Source of the DNA: Fen-1038 sp042408355
GTDB lineage: Bacteria; Chloroflexota; Anaerolineae; Anaerolineales; Villigracilaceae
Assembly (NCBI GenBank): GCA_042408355.1
Contig: JBHORD010000091.1
Location: 1 to 38,694 of the forward strand
Length of the DNA stretch: 38,694 bases
Direction: 5' to 3'
Of this stretch, positions 18,662 to 28,254 are shown in pieces. Positions within the stretch are counted from its first letter, which is position 1. Each line of letters opens with the position of its first letter. The notes under the pieces are model-generated. The model was not told the origin of the DNA. It worked only from the letters and a program-made list of their open reading frames with translations, and made no database searches. The translations under genes were made by a program, and so were the position numbers.

Positions 18662-19561
18662 ATGGGAAAAGCCCGCCTTTTGATTGTGGAGGACGATGTT
18701 GACATCGCCAACATGCTCAAGATTTATTTTTCGGGCATGGAATTCGATGTGGATGTGGCGCATCGCGGCTCGGACGCGCTCGAAAAAACAAAGCATGTCC
18801 TTCCGCATTTGATCGTGCTGGACATCATGCTGCCGGATATTGACGGCTATGAGGTCTGCCGCAACTTGCGAACGAGCACGCGCACCAGCCACATCCCTGT
18901 GATCTTCCTGACGCAAAAGGATGAACGCAGTGACAAATTGCAGGGACTCGAACTCGGCGCGGACGATTACATCACCAAGCCGTTCGACATCGAGGAGTTG
19001 AAACTGCGCGTGCTGGGCGCCATCCGCAGATCGGAGCGCGAGAGTCTCACCGATCCGCGCTCCGGACTTCCCGCCGGGCGGTTGATCGAGGAACAACTGC
19101 GCCGCATCATCCGCGAAAAAGACTGGGCTTTGCTCGATATGCGCATCAATCACTTCGAGCCGTTCAAAGATGTTTATGGCTTTGTAGCAGGCGACGATGT
19201 GATGCGTTTCACCGCGATGCTCATCGGCGAAGTGGTGGATGAACTTGGCACGAGCAGCGATTTCATCGGGCATGCGGGCGGAGACAATTTCATTGTCATT
19301 ACGAAAAATGAGAACGCGCCCAATATTAAACAACGCGTCAAGGAACGTTTTGCGGCCGAAGTTCAGACCCATTACAACTTCATTGACCGTCAGCAGGGAT
19401 TCATGCAGGCGCCCAGAGCCGACGGCGGAACCAACAAAGTGCCTTTCATGACGATGTCTGTCGGCATCGTTTCGCCGAGTCAGCAATCCTTTGCCGACAT
19501 CCGCGAAATCACTGAGTTGGCCGCGGAGGCGCGGCGTCAGGATTCATTAACAACGGCTTAG
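18662..19561 (+). CDS. response regulator with degenerate GGDEF domain
   Basis: The 299-residue protein has a receiver domain (1-120) with the acidic pair Asp11-Asp12, phosphoacceptor Asp54 in VLDIMLPD, and Lys106 in ITKPF. The second half follows the GGDEF fold (LTDPRSGLPAGRLIEEQLRR; FKDVYGFVAGDDVMRF) but the signature reads GGDNF (206-210) instead of GGDEF, and the upstream metal-binding Asp region reads RINHFEPF. Diguanylate cyclase activity is therefore unlikely; it may bind nucleotide or act as a protein partner. AGGAGG stands before the ATG. It lies directly upstream of the giant kinase, its likely phosphodonor. Confidence 0.88.
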   Translation: MGKARLLIVEDDVDIANMLKIYFSGMEFDVDVAHRGSDALEKTKHVLPHLIVLDIMLPDIDGYEVCRNLRTSTRTSHIPVIFLTQKDERSDKLQGLELGADDYITKPFDIEELKLRVLGAIRRSERESLTDPRSGLPAGRLIEEQLRRIIREKDWALLDMRINHFEPFKDVYGFVAGDDVMRFTAMLIGEVVDELGTSSDFIGHAGGDNFIVITKNENAPNIKQRVKERFAAEVQTHYNFIDRQQGFMQAPRADGGTNKVPFMTMSVGIVSPSQQSFADIREITELAAEARRQDSLTTA

Positions 19562-19580
19562 GAAAGCCGTTCTTGCCGGT

Positions 19581-22500
19581 ATGTTCGCCAGCTTGAATTT
19601 GGGCATGTTGCTTATCATCGCCGGACTGGTATTTGTCATACTGGTCTGGGGATTGCTGCGTTTCTCGCCGCGCCATTCGAGCAGCGGGCAAACCGATTCG
19701 ACTCCTTTGATTCTTCCGGATGCAAATCAATCCAGCGATGCGGTTTTGGTCATTCAATCGGGCGGACGCGTTGATTACGTCAATGCGCTTGCGCGTCAAT
19801 GGTTTGGTCTGCGCGAGAATGATCCTGCCGATCTTGAACGGCTGATGCGGCGGGTTCGTCCGCCGGACGATTTCCTTGAAGTGTGCGCGGCGCCCGGTCA
19901 ACGGCGGTTGAGCGTAAACGGCAGGCTGGTCGAGGCTACCTCGTATCAGGTGCCGGGGATATATCCGCTAATGCTGGTGTCGTTGCGCGGCATGGATTTG
20001 TCTCCGGCGCTGGCCAACGATCAAAACGAATTTTCCTCTTCCATTTTAAAGGTCATCATTGATTTCAATCAATCCATCTCTGCCAGCCTTGATCTTGATT
20101 CAACCGTGCGCGCCGTGCTCGATAATGTCGGCCGCCTGATTCCTTCGGATCTGCTCGAAATCAAAGTGTGGGATAACAATGAAAAGACATATACCACATA
20201 TCGTTTTCAGGAAACCAACGGATCCGGAATCAAACTTGTGCATTCGGCGCCGAGTCAGTTTGGCCGTTTGGCCGATAAAATCGTCGAGAGCGGGGCGCCG
20301 CTTCTTTTAACGGATGCGCGCGCCGTGTCGGCGGATGAGGCGAGCGGCTTCCCGCGGTTTCATTCGTATGTCGGCGTTCCATTGAGAGCCGGCGGCGAAT
20401 TGATCGGTTTGCTCGAAGCCGGTCAAACATCCGGCGCCGCGTTCGATCAGCATGATTTGGATTTATTGCAATTGATCGCCGGTCAAGTGGGCGTGGCGCT
20501 ACGAAATGCGATTGCGTATGACAATGAGCGCCGCCGCGCCCTCGAGCTTTCGGGGCTTGCCAATTTGGCGCAGGCGGTCAGTGCGATTCGCGAACCGCAG
20601 GATTTGTTTGCGCGGCTGGTCGAAAGCGTGGCTCCGCTCTTCGAGGCGGAAATCATTGGCTTTCTGCTTTTCGATGAAAACAAACGCACGCTGGAGGGGC
20701 AGATCCCGTTTCGTGGTTTGCCTAATCACATTGTGCAAATCTATCGCACGGCCATCGCGCCGCAAAGCCCGGCCCAATCATTGATCAATACCCGCCAGCC
20801 GATCATCACGCAGAACGCGTCGGAGGATGAGAGTTGGCGCGCGCTTGGTTTGACGGATATTGCTTTGGCGGCCAGCCTGCGCGATTCGGCGCTGGTGCCG
20901 CTGATTTCCGCCGGGCAGATGGTTGGCTATTTCCAGGTCTCGCATCACAAGCGCGGTCCTGCCGCGTTTTCTGATTCTGAATTGCGATTGATGCAAATCG
21001 TCAGCGATCAGGCGGCGGCAATCATCCTCAATGCAGCGCTTGTTCAGCAAAGCCGTCAACGCGCCCAGCGTTCGGATGCGTTAAGGCGCATTTCGAGTCT
21101 GGCGGTTTCTTCTGCGACTCTCGATGAAGTTCTCAAGTATTCGATCAAGGAATTGTCCGGCTTATTCCAGGCGGATGTGGCGGCGGTCTTTTTGCTCGAT
21201 GAAGGGCGCGGCGAGCTGCGCGTCCATTTCGATTCGATGATCGGTGTGCCGGAAGAGGTGGCGACCTCGTTTCCGCATCTTGTCGTGGATGACCCTGAAT
21301 ATCGCCAGACGGTTGCGGGCAGTCAGCGCGCTTTTCTTTCGGGGCATCTCAGCGTTGACCGCCGCGTTATTCCCTTTTATCGTCCGCTCATCACTGCGTT
21401 GGGCGTCGAATCGACCATTGTAGTGCCGCTGGTGGTGCGCGATAAATCTCTGGGCGAACTCAATCTCAGCTCGCGCCGGATTGATTTCTTCAACGATTAT
21501 GATTTGCAGGTTGTTTCCACGGCGGCTGGACAACTGGCAACCGCCATCGAAAGCCTGCACATGATTTCGCAGACCGATGAGACGTTGCGCCGGCGCGTCG
21601 AGCAATTGACTTCGATTGCGCGCGTCAGCCGTGAGATGGGGGCGTCGCTTTCGGTGGACCATTTGCTCAACGTGATCCACGATGAGACCGTCCGCACAAC
21701 CGGCGCGGAGTGCGGTTCGGTTCTGTTGCTGGACCCGGAAGCGGCGGCGGACGATCCGCGCGTGAGCCAGTCGGTCGGCTGTCCATATGGCGGCGAACTT
21801 TCGCCGTTGGAACGGAGCGCCATTCAAAGCCGCGAATCATTTTTGATCACAGATTTCAAACGCGGAGGCTTTTTCCCGCCGCATGATGGAGTCCGTTCGG
21901 CGATTGTGGTTCCGATTGCGCATCGCGGAAATTTGATCGGCTTGATTCAGCTTCATTCTTCGCAGCCGGCGTTCTTCGATCAAACCGCGCTCGAAATAAC
22001 ACAGACGCTCGCAATTCAGGCGTCCATCGCTTTGAATAATGCGCGCAAATATGAAGCGGAGCGCCGGCAGGCGGAACTTTTGCGCCGCCGTTCCGAAACG
22101 CTTGCCAGGTTTTCGAACGCCAATTATTCCATCAGCGTTGAACAGCCGCTGGACGAGTCGCTTAAAGTGATTGCGCAGGGCATCCGCGAGTCGACGCCGT
22201 TTCGTGTGGTGCTGATCAGCCTGTACGAGCCAGACAGCGGCATGTTACGCCGCGCGGCGGGCGTTGGAATTTCCGCCGAAACGCTTGCCGAGTTGATGTC
22301 GCACAAACAGCCGCTGGCGAGCATCCGTCAATTGATGCGCCCCGAATTCAAGATCAGCCGTTCGTATTTCATTCCCGCCGATAAAACTCCGGTGCTGCCT
22401 GCAGACATTCATTACGTTTATTCCAGCGATTACAGGACGGCGCAGACGGAACAAGACGCCTGGAACCCGGATGATTTTTTGCTGATTCCGCTTGAGGACC

Positions 22501-25500
22501 CGCAGGGGAATCCGCTTGGTTTGATCAGCCTTGACGATCCGGATAACGGCCTGCGTCCCGACCGCGCCACCATTGATTCGGTGGAATTATTCGCGGCTCA
22601 AGCGGTTCAAGTCATCGTTCAATCTGTACGATTCAATGAATTGAAGAATCGCATCGAATCGTTATCGTCGGGCTTGCAGCGTCAGCAGAAGCTCCTCAGC
22701 GTTACGCAGACGGATTTGCCCATCCTGCTGAGAAAAGACCTCGAACAGACGATTGCGTTGCACAACCTGGATCGCCGCGTTCAACGCGTGCGCGCCGGTC
22801 TGGCCATTACCGAATCCGTCAGCCGCCAATTGGACGCCTCTTCGGCGTTACATGCTTTGGGACGCGAAACGTTGACGCAGTTGGGCATGACCATTGCGCT
22901 TGTCGCTGAAAACGCGCCCGAAGGACCGCGCCTGCTTCATATTTTGGGAAGCGTTCCAAAGTCGAGCAATCCCGAAGCGTTATTCGGCCAGCGCAATCCA
23001 CTGCGCTCCGTACTGCAAAACGGCGAAACGATCCTGATCCCCAATTTGGATGAAGACGATGAATGGCGCGAGGCTCCCCTGCTCAATCAAATGCGCGCCA
23101 AGGCGTTGATATGCCTGCCCGTGATCGTGGAAAACCGGCCCATTGCCGCGATGCTGGCTCTCAGTCCTGAGCCGATGCAGGCGTTTACGGAGGAAGATCG
23201 GCAGGTTTATTATCAAATTTCGCGCCAGACCTCCGTCGTTTTGCAAAATATTTCCCTGCTCAACGAAACCCGCCGGCGGTTGCAGGAAGTCAACCTCCTG
23301 CTTGAATTCAGCCGCCGTTTGAGCGGCCTCGATCCCGATCAAATGGTCAAGGCGCTGCTTGACAGCGGACGCCGCGTTTTGCCTGCGGCGCACGCGGGCA
23401 TAGTTTTATTGTGGAACGAGCAGAGTCAATTACTGGAGCCGCGCGCCGTTTCCGGCTATGCAGACAACAACATGATGGCGCGAATCTCCTATCGTGCGGG
23501 CGAGGCTTTGCCCGGTGTGGTATTTGCTGATAAAAAACCCCGCCGCGTTGATGAGGTAAATTTTCCGCGCGATTATGTTCTGTCTCCTGATCATCTTGGC
23601 TTTTACCGCCAGGGAACCGGCGGGCGTTTGCCGGTATCGAGTCTTTTGATTCCCATCGTGGCTGGCGATCAGGGCATTGGCCTGCTGGTGTTCGACAATT
23701 TCAATACGCCGGCGGCTTTCAAAGCCGAAGACGAGGCGCTGCTGGTTTCGCTTGCGCAACAGGTGGCGCTTTCGCTTGAAAATGTGCGCCTCGTTCATAC
23801 AACGGCTGAACGCGCCGGGCAGTTGCAGGCGTTGAATGACGTCGCTTCTGCTATGACTTCAAGCCTGCAGTCCGATCAATTGGTTGCGTCATTACTCGAT
23901 CAGTTGGCGCCAGTCTTGCCGTTCGACACCGCCACGCTCTGGCTGCGCGACAAGGAACGATTGAGCGTTCACGCGGCGCGCGGATTTCCCGATAACGAAA
24001 GGCGCCTCGGCTTGACTGTCGCGGTTTCCGACAGCGCCCTGTTCAAGGAAATGATTCAAAGCGGACAGCCGATTTTCATCGGTGACGTGCGCGAGGACCC
24101 GCGCTTTCCGCCTGTCGAAGCGCCGCGCCTGTCGTGGCTGGGAATCCCGCTCATCTCTAAAGGCCAATTGACCGGCGTGATCGCGCTTGAAAAATGGCAG
24201 TCGTTCTTCTACAGCCGCGAGCAAATTCAATTGGCCACAACGTTTGCGAGCCAGGCCGCGATTGCGCTCGATAATGCCAGCCTGTATGAAGAGAGCCTCC
24301 GCCGCGCCGCGGAATTGGATGAGCGCTCAAAGCGCCTCGCTTTGCTCAACCGCTTCTCCTCATCGTTGAGCGGATTATTGGACGCCAGTCAAATCGTGGA
24401 ACTCACTGCGCAGGAACTGCGGAGTGCCTTGAATGCGGATCGCGTTTCAGCGGTTTCATTCGAACGCGGACGCGCCGTGTGGGTGGCCGCATCGCCGAAG
24501 CCCGCGCACCCTCTGCCTCAGGTCCTGCCAGATGCGCCTTTGTTTGCGCGTCTGCGCGAGTCGCTTGGAATTTTCAATACCGAGAATTTGAAATCTGAGC
24601 CTGATCTTCAACCTTTGATGGACTTCATCGGCCGGGACGTCCGCGCCTTGTTGGTGGCGCCTTTCGTCAGCGGCCAAACCCTGCACGGACTTTTGTTTGC
24701 GCAAATCGTCGGCTCCGGGCGTTTCTCGTTGACAGAGATCGAGTTAGCGCGCACGATTGCCAATCAGGCCTCCATCGCGCTCGAAAACGCGCGGCTGTAC
24801 GAATCCACAGTGCGAACGGCGGAGCGTTTTGCTGTTTTGAATCAATCCAGCGCTGAAGTGGGCGCCAGCCTGAATGAGGAAGAAATCTATGTTGCCATTC
24901 ACCGCGCCGTGGAACGTCTCATGCCTGTGGATGCTTTCGTCATCAGCCTGCTGGACGAAGAGAAACAGGAAGTGGAAGGCGTCTATCTCATGGACATGGA
25001 GCGGCGTACGCCCAATATGCGCGTGCCGCTCGGACAGGGAATCAGCGGGCGCGTCATCGAAAGCGGCCAGCCGCTCTTGATAAACGGCCCTGAGAAAGCG
25101 GAGGCCTTCGGCGCCATCGCAGTCGGCGAACGCGGCACTCCCGTTTCCATTTTGGCGGTTCCCATGGTTTTGCGCGGCAAGACGATTGGCATGCTTTCCG
25201 CGCAAAGTTACAAGCCCAACGTTTACACCGAAGACGATCTTCAAATTTTGAGCACGCTTGGAAACCAGGCGGCGGTAGCCATTCAAAATGGACGTTTGTT
25301 CAGCGAAACACAGCGTCTGGCTCAGGAACTTGAAAAACGCGTTGTCGAACGTACGGCACAGTTACAGCGTGAACAGCAGAATACCGAAACGCTTCTGCGG
25401 ATTCTCACAGAAGTTTCCTCGAGTCTCGACCTCGACCGCGCCCTTAATCGGACGCTTTCCCTGCTCAATGACGCCATCGGAGCCGAGCAGGGCACGATCA

Positions 25501-27008
25501 TGCTCCTTCACGCCGACGATAACCTTTTGCATTATCGCGCCGGTTATGGATATTTGACGGACCGCACCGAACCGGGCGGGCGCGGTTTCACCCTCAAAGT
25601 TGGCGAGGGTTTGGCCGGCTGGGTGGTACAAAACCGTGAAGCCTCATTGATTGATGATCTATACAAAGATCCGCGCTGGGTCCAATCTCCGTCCACATCG
25701 CGCGAACATCGCAGCGCCATCGTGGCGCCGTTGCTGGTTGCGGAGGATGTCATTGGTGTGCTGATGGTCTTCCGGCGCGAGGCAAACTTCTTTACGCCGG
25801 AAAGCCTGAATTTGGTCAAGGCGATTGCCAGTCAGGTGGCGGTCGCGATCAATAATGCGCATTTATACGAGTTGATTCGCGATCAGGCCGAACGCCTCGG
25901 TTCGATGTTGCGCAAGGAACAGGAGGAAGCCAGCCGTTCGCAGGCCATTCTTGAAGCGGTCGCGGATGGAGTGCTGGTCACCGGCGCGAGCAACCGCATC
26001 ACGTTCCTTAACTCTTCCATTCAACGCATCCTGGCCATTGACAGCCAACGCCTGCTCGGTCAGACGCTGGATGCCTTTGGCGGATTGTTTGGAAAAGCGG
26101 CCTCCACGTGGATGGAAACCATCCGCCGCTGGTCAGAAGCGCCCGGCGCGTATGAAGCCGGCGAAACCTATGCCGAACAGCTGGAATTGGGAGATGGGCG
26201 TATTGTCCTCGTCCACCTTGCGCCAGTGATCTTGCAGAACGATTTTCTCGGCACGGTTTCCATCTTCCGCGACATCACACATGAAGTCGAAGTAGACCGC
26301 TTGAAGTCCGAGTTCGTGGCCACCGTGAGTCACGAATTGCGCACGCCGATGACCGCCATCAAAGGCTATGTGGATATTCTGTTGATGGGCGCGGCGGGCG
26401 TAGTCAATGAGAATCAGGCGCACTTCCTGAGCATCGTCAAGAACAACATTGACCGCCTGAACATCCTCGTCAACGATCTTCTCGATATTTCGCGCATTGA
26501 AGCCGGACGGGTCATTCTCTCGCCTCAGCCGCTCGATCTGCGCGAGGTTGCCGAAGATGTAATTGCGGATGTCCTGCGCCGCTCGCAGGAGGAAAACAAG
26601 CCGATGGCACTGTCGCTTGACGCCCAGCGCAATCTGCCGCGCGTCTACGGCGATGCCGAGCGCGTGCGCCAAATTCTCGATAACCTGCTGGATAACGCCT
26701 ATCACTATACTCAAGAAAACGGCACCATCAAGGTCAATATCCATTCGCTGAACGGGAGCGAGGTTCAGGTGGATGTGGTGGACAATGGCGTTGGAATCCC
26801 GAAGTCTGATCAGGAACGCGTGTTTGAACGTTTCTATCGCGGCGAACATCCTTTCGTGCTGGCCACACCCGGCACGGGCCTCGGTTTGCCAATCGTGAAG
26901 CAATTGGTTGAAATGCACAACGGACGAATTTGGATGGAGAGCAAAGGCATCCCCGGCGAGGGAAGCACATTCTCCTTTACCCTTCCAGTTTACAAGGATA
27001 ACTCATGA
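19581..27008 (+). CDS. giant hybrid-sensor histidine kinase with 11 GAF domains
   Basis: The 2475-residue protein has one N-terminal membrane segment (8-27) and a degenerate PAS-like region (about 45-140). I count eleven GAF domains at about 155-316, 320-487, 500-659, 674-824, 839-1017, 1070-1225, 1237-1404, 1415-1570, 1585-1740, 1750-1907 and 1939-2095, many ending in a QAxIALxNAxLYE-like helix. A PAS domain (2122-2233) follows, then HisKA with SHELRTP (His2251) and an HATPase with DNLLDNAYHY, VVDNGVGIP, FERFYRG and GTGLGLPIV. It should autophosphorylate and pass phosphate to receivers. No receiver domain is fused. The stop overlaps the next receiver gene as ATGA. The start codon lacks a good ribosome binding site; it begins 19 nt after the upstream regulator. 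Ligands are unknown. Confidence 0.93.
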   Translation: MFASLNLGMLLIIAGLVFVILVWGLLRFSPRHSSSGQTDSTPLILPDANQSSDAVLVIQSGGRVDYVNALARQWFGLRENDPADLERLMRRVRPPDDFLEVCAAPGQRRLSVNGRLVEATSYQVPGIYPLMLVSLRGMDLSPALANDQNEFSSSILKVIIDFNQSISASLDLDSTVRAVLDNVGRLIPSDLLEIKVWDNNEKTYTTYRFQETNGSGIKLVHSAPSQFGRLADKIVESGAPLLLTDARAVSADEASGFPRFHSYVGVPLRAGGELIGLLEAGQTSGAAFDQHDLDLLQLIAGQVGVALRNAIAYDNERRRALELSGLANLAQAVSAIREPQDLFARLVESVAPLFEAEIIGFLLFDENKRTLEGQIPFRGLPNHIVQIYRTAIAPQSPAQSLINTRQPIITQNASEDESWRALGLTDIALAASLRDSALVPLISAGQMVGYFQVSHHKRGPAAFSDSELRLMQIVSDQAAAIILNAALVQQSRQRAQRSDALRRISSLAVSSATLDEVLKYSIKELSGLFQADVAAVFLLDEGRGELRVHFDSMIGVPEEVATSFPHLVVDDPEYRQTVAGSQRAFLSGHLSVDRRVIPFYRPLITALGVESTIVVPLVVRDKSLGELNLSSRRIDFFNDYDLQVVSTAAGQLATAIESLHMISQTDETLRRRVEQLTSIARVSREMGASLSVDHLLNVIHDETVRTTGAECGSVLLLDPEAAADDPRVSQSVGCPYGGELSPLERSAIQSRESFLITDFKRGGFFPPHDGVRSAIVVPIAHRGNLIGLIQLHSSQPAFFDQTALEITQTLAIQASIALNNARKYEAERRQAELLRRRSETLARFSNANYSISVEQPLDESLKVIAQGIRESTPFRVVLISLYEPDSGMLRRAAGVGISAETLAELMSHKQPLASIRQLMRPEFKISRSYFIPADKTPVLPADIHYVYSSDYRTAQTEQDAWNPDDFLLIPLEDPQGNPLGLISLDDPDNGLRPDRATIDSVELFAAQAVQVIVQSVRFNELKNRIESLSSGLQRQQKLLSVTQTDLPILLRKDLEQTIALHNLDRRVQRVRAGLAITESVSRQLDASSALHALGRETLTQLGMTIALVAENAPEGPRLLHILGSVPKSSNPEALFGQRNPLRSVLQNGETILIPNLDEDDEWREAPLLNQMRAKALICLPVIVENRPIAAMLALSPEPMQAFTEEDRQVYYQISRQTSVVLQNISLLNETRRRLQEVNLLLEFSRRLSGLDPDQMVKALLDSGRRVLPAAHAGIVLLWNEQSQLLEPRAVSGYADNNMMARISYRAGEALPGVVFADKKPRRVDEVNFPRDYVLSPDHLGFYRQGTGGRLPVSSLLIPIVAGDQGIGLLVFDNFNTPAAFKAEDEALLVSLAQQVALSLENVRLVHTTAERAGQLQALNDVASAMTSSLQSDQLVASLLDQLAPVLPFDTATLWLRDKERLSVHAARGFPDNERRLGLTVAVSDSALFKEMIQSGQPIFIGDVREDPRFPPVEAPRLSWLGIPLISKGQLTGVIALEKWQSFFYSREQIQLATTFASQAAIALDNASLYEESLRRAAELDERSKRLALLNRFSSSLSGLLDASQIVELTAQELRSALNADRVSAVSFERGRAVWVAASPKPAHPLPQVLPDAPLFARLRESLGIFNTENLKSEPDLQPLMDFIGRDVRALLVAPFVSGQTLHGLLFAQIVGSGRFSLTEIELARTIANQASIALENARLYESTVRTAERFAVLNQSSAEVGASLNEEEIYVAIHRAVERLMPVDAFVISLLDEEKQEVEGVYLMDMERRTPNMRVPLGQGISGRVIESGQPLLINGPEKAEAFGAIAVGERGTPVSILAVPMVLRGKTIGMLSAQSYKPNVYTEDDLQILSTLGNQAAVAIQNGRLFSETQRLAQELEKRVVERTAQLQREQQNTETLLRILTEVSSSLDLDRALNRTLSLLNDAIGAEQGTIMLLHADDNLLHYRAGYGYLTDRTEPGGRGFTLKVGEGLAGWVVQNREASLIDDLYKDPRWVQSPSTSREHRSAIVAPLLVAEDVIGVLMVFRREANFFTPESLNLVKAIASQVAVAINNAHLYELIRDQAERLGSMLRKEQEEASRSQAILEAVADGVLVTGASNRITFLNSSIQRILAIDSQRLLGQTLDAFGGLFGKAASTWMETIRRWSEAPGAYEAGETYAEQLELGDGRIVLVHLAPVILQNDFLGTVSIFRDITHEVEVDRLKSEFVATVSHELRTPMTAIKGYVDILLMGAAGVVNENQAHFLSIVKNNIDRLNILVNDLLDISRIEAGRVILSPQPLDLREVAEDVIADVLRRSQEENKPMALSLDAQRNLPRVYGDAERVRQILDNLLDNAYHYTQENGTIKVNIHSLNGSEVQVDVVDNGVGIPKSDQERVFERFYRGEHPFVLATPGTGLGLPIVKQLVEMHNGRIWMESKGIPGEGSTFSFTLPVYKDNS

Positions 27009-27379
27009 CAAAGATTCTGATTGCTGAAGATGAACCCGATATTCGCGAGCTGGTTGCGTTTACCCTGCGTTTTGCCGGTTATGAAGTGGTGGCCGCCTCG
27101 AACGGAGAGGAAGCCGTACAAACCGCCTCACGTGAATTTCCCGATCTCATCCTCATGGATGTGCGCATGCCGCGTATGACCGGTTACGATGCATGTCGGG
27201 TCATGAAGGCCAGCGCTGAACTGAAGGATATCCCTGTCGTATTTCTTTCCGCTAAGGGACAGGAATCGGAAATACAGGCAGGGTTGGAGGCGGGCGCCGA
27301 GGAATATTTGCTGAAACCGTTTGCGCCCGATCAATTGACGGATCGCGTGCGCGCCATTTTGTCGAAGTTTGGGAAGTGA
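27005..27379 (+). CDS. single-domain response regulator
   Basis: The 124-residue protein is a receiver domain only: acidic residues in IAEDEPD (8-12), phosphoacceptor Asp52 in LILMDVRMP, Thr/Ser site Ser82 in FLSAKG, and Lys104 in LLKPF. No output domain follows. Its ATG overlaps the kinase stop (ATGA), so it is translationally coupled and almost surely the cognate receiver. It could act like CheY by protein contact or shuttle phosphate to the GGDEF-like regulator. Confidence 0.95.
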   Translation: MTKILIAEDEPDIRELVAFTLRFAGYEVVAASNGEEAVQTASREFPDLILMDVRMPRMTGYDACRVMKASAELKDIPVVFLSAKGQESEIQAGLEAGAEEYLLKPFAPDQLTDRVRAILSKFGK

Positions 27380-27387
27380 TTTCTTTG

Positions 27388-27435
27388 CCTCGCCGAACTC
27401 CTCCCGCCGCGAAGCGCCGGATGGGAATGGCGAGG
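27388..27435 (+). repeat. long inverted repeat between receiver and hydrolase genes
   Basis: CCTCGCC (27388-27394) pairs with GGCGAGG (27429-27435). Inside it, TCCC pairs with GGGA, and a GC-rich apical part lies between. The 3' arm contains the GAGGG ribosome binding site of the hydrolase at 27446. No T-run follows. It may limit translation of that gene or be a dispersed repeat. Confidence 0.4.
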
Positions 27436-27445
27436 GAAAATTCTC

Positions 27446-28234
27446 ATGAGCGCCATCATCCTTGACCAGGCTATCGTTCACTATGAAGCGTTGGGGCGCG
27501 GCCGCCCCATCGTATTTTTGCATGGCTGGGTTGGCTCATGGCGTTACTGGATCGCCTCCATGCAGGTGGCCTCCACATCGTTCCGCGCCTACGCGCTCGA
27601 TTTATTCGGCTATGGCGATACTACTCATGACCCCGCGCGTTACTCGCTGGATAAACAAGCCTCGCTTCTTACCGGCTTTCTCGATGAAATGGGCATCGGC
27701 AAAATTGCCATCGTGGGGCATGGCCTCGGCGCGCTGGTCGGATTTTATTTTGCAATACAACAACCGGGCAGTGTGGATCGCATCATGGCCGTCAACTATC
27801 CGCTGGATTTCAATTCGATCAACCCGAGATTGAAGACGGCCAACGCGGCTGAACTTATGGAATGGTTGTCGAACCGGACGCCCGAAGCGGCCACTGCGCT
27901 CTCCGACGCGTCCAAATCGGACTCGCGGGCGGTCGCGGCCGCATTGAGCGGTTTTCCTGCCGATAGCTTATTCCAGCAATTCCGCGTCACGACCGTTCCC
28001 TGCTTGCTGGTCTATGGACAAAACGATCCATCGATTGCCGTGCCGCCCGCCGATGGAAGCACATCGCTGTCCTTGCACATGCACCAGATCAACCTCGATG
28101 GCTCGGGCCATTTTCCGATGATTGACGAAACAGCCAAGTTCAATCGTTTATTGACCGATTTCCTCGCGCTTGATTCCGGAATTAGTCCGCGTGAATTGCA
28201 ATTGAAAGAAGAGTGGAAGCGAAGGGTGAGGTAA
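27446..28234 (+). CDS. alpha/beta-hydrolase fold protein lacking the nucleophile
   Basis: The 262-residue protein is a paralogue of the hydrolase at 14686: AIVHYEALGRGRPIVFLHGW aligns without gaps to its N-terminus, and YALDLFGYGD follows. The nucleophile elbow reads GHGLGA, so Gly93 stands where the paralogue has Ser93. The acid (GQNDPS) and the His (GSGHFPMIDE) remain. A hydrolytic triad is therefore incomplete and a binding, structural or other catalytic role is more likely. It lies 66 nt after the receiver gene behind a hairpin that includes its GAGGG site. It closes the plus-strand signalling locus. Confidence 0.85.
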   Translation: MSAIILDQAIVHYEALGRGRPIVFLHGWVGSWRYWIASMQVASTSFRAYALDLFGYGDTTHDPARYSLDKQASLLTGFLDEMGIGKIAIVGHGLGALVGFYFAIQQPGSVDRIMAVNYPLDFNSINPRLKTANAAELMEWLSNRTPEAATALSDASKSDSRAVAAALSGFPADSLFQQFRVTTVPCLLVYGQNDPSIAVPPADGSTSLSLHMHQINLDGSGHFPMIDETAKFNRLLTDFLALDSGISPRELQLKEEWKRRVR

Positions 28235-28254
28235 AGCGGCTGGCCTGCTTACCA

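Noticed and set aside
18464..19486. A 340-codon open frame on the minus strand
   Set aside because: It is antisense to the AAR-like gene end and the receiver/GGDEF gene. It has no motif and no ribosome binding site.
18662..19561. Active diguanylate cyclase
   Set aside because: The GGDEF signature reads GGDNF and the first metal-binding region is altered, so catalysis is unlikely.
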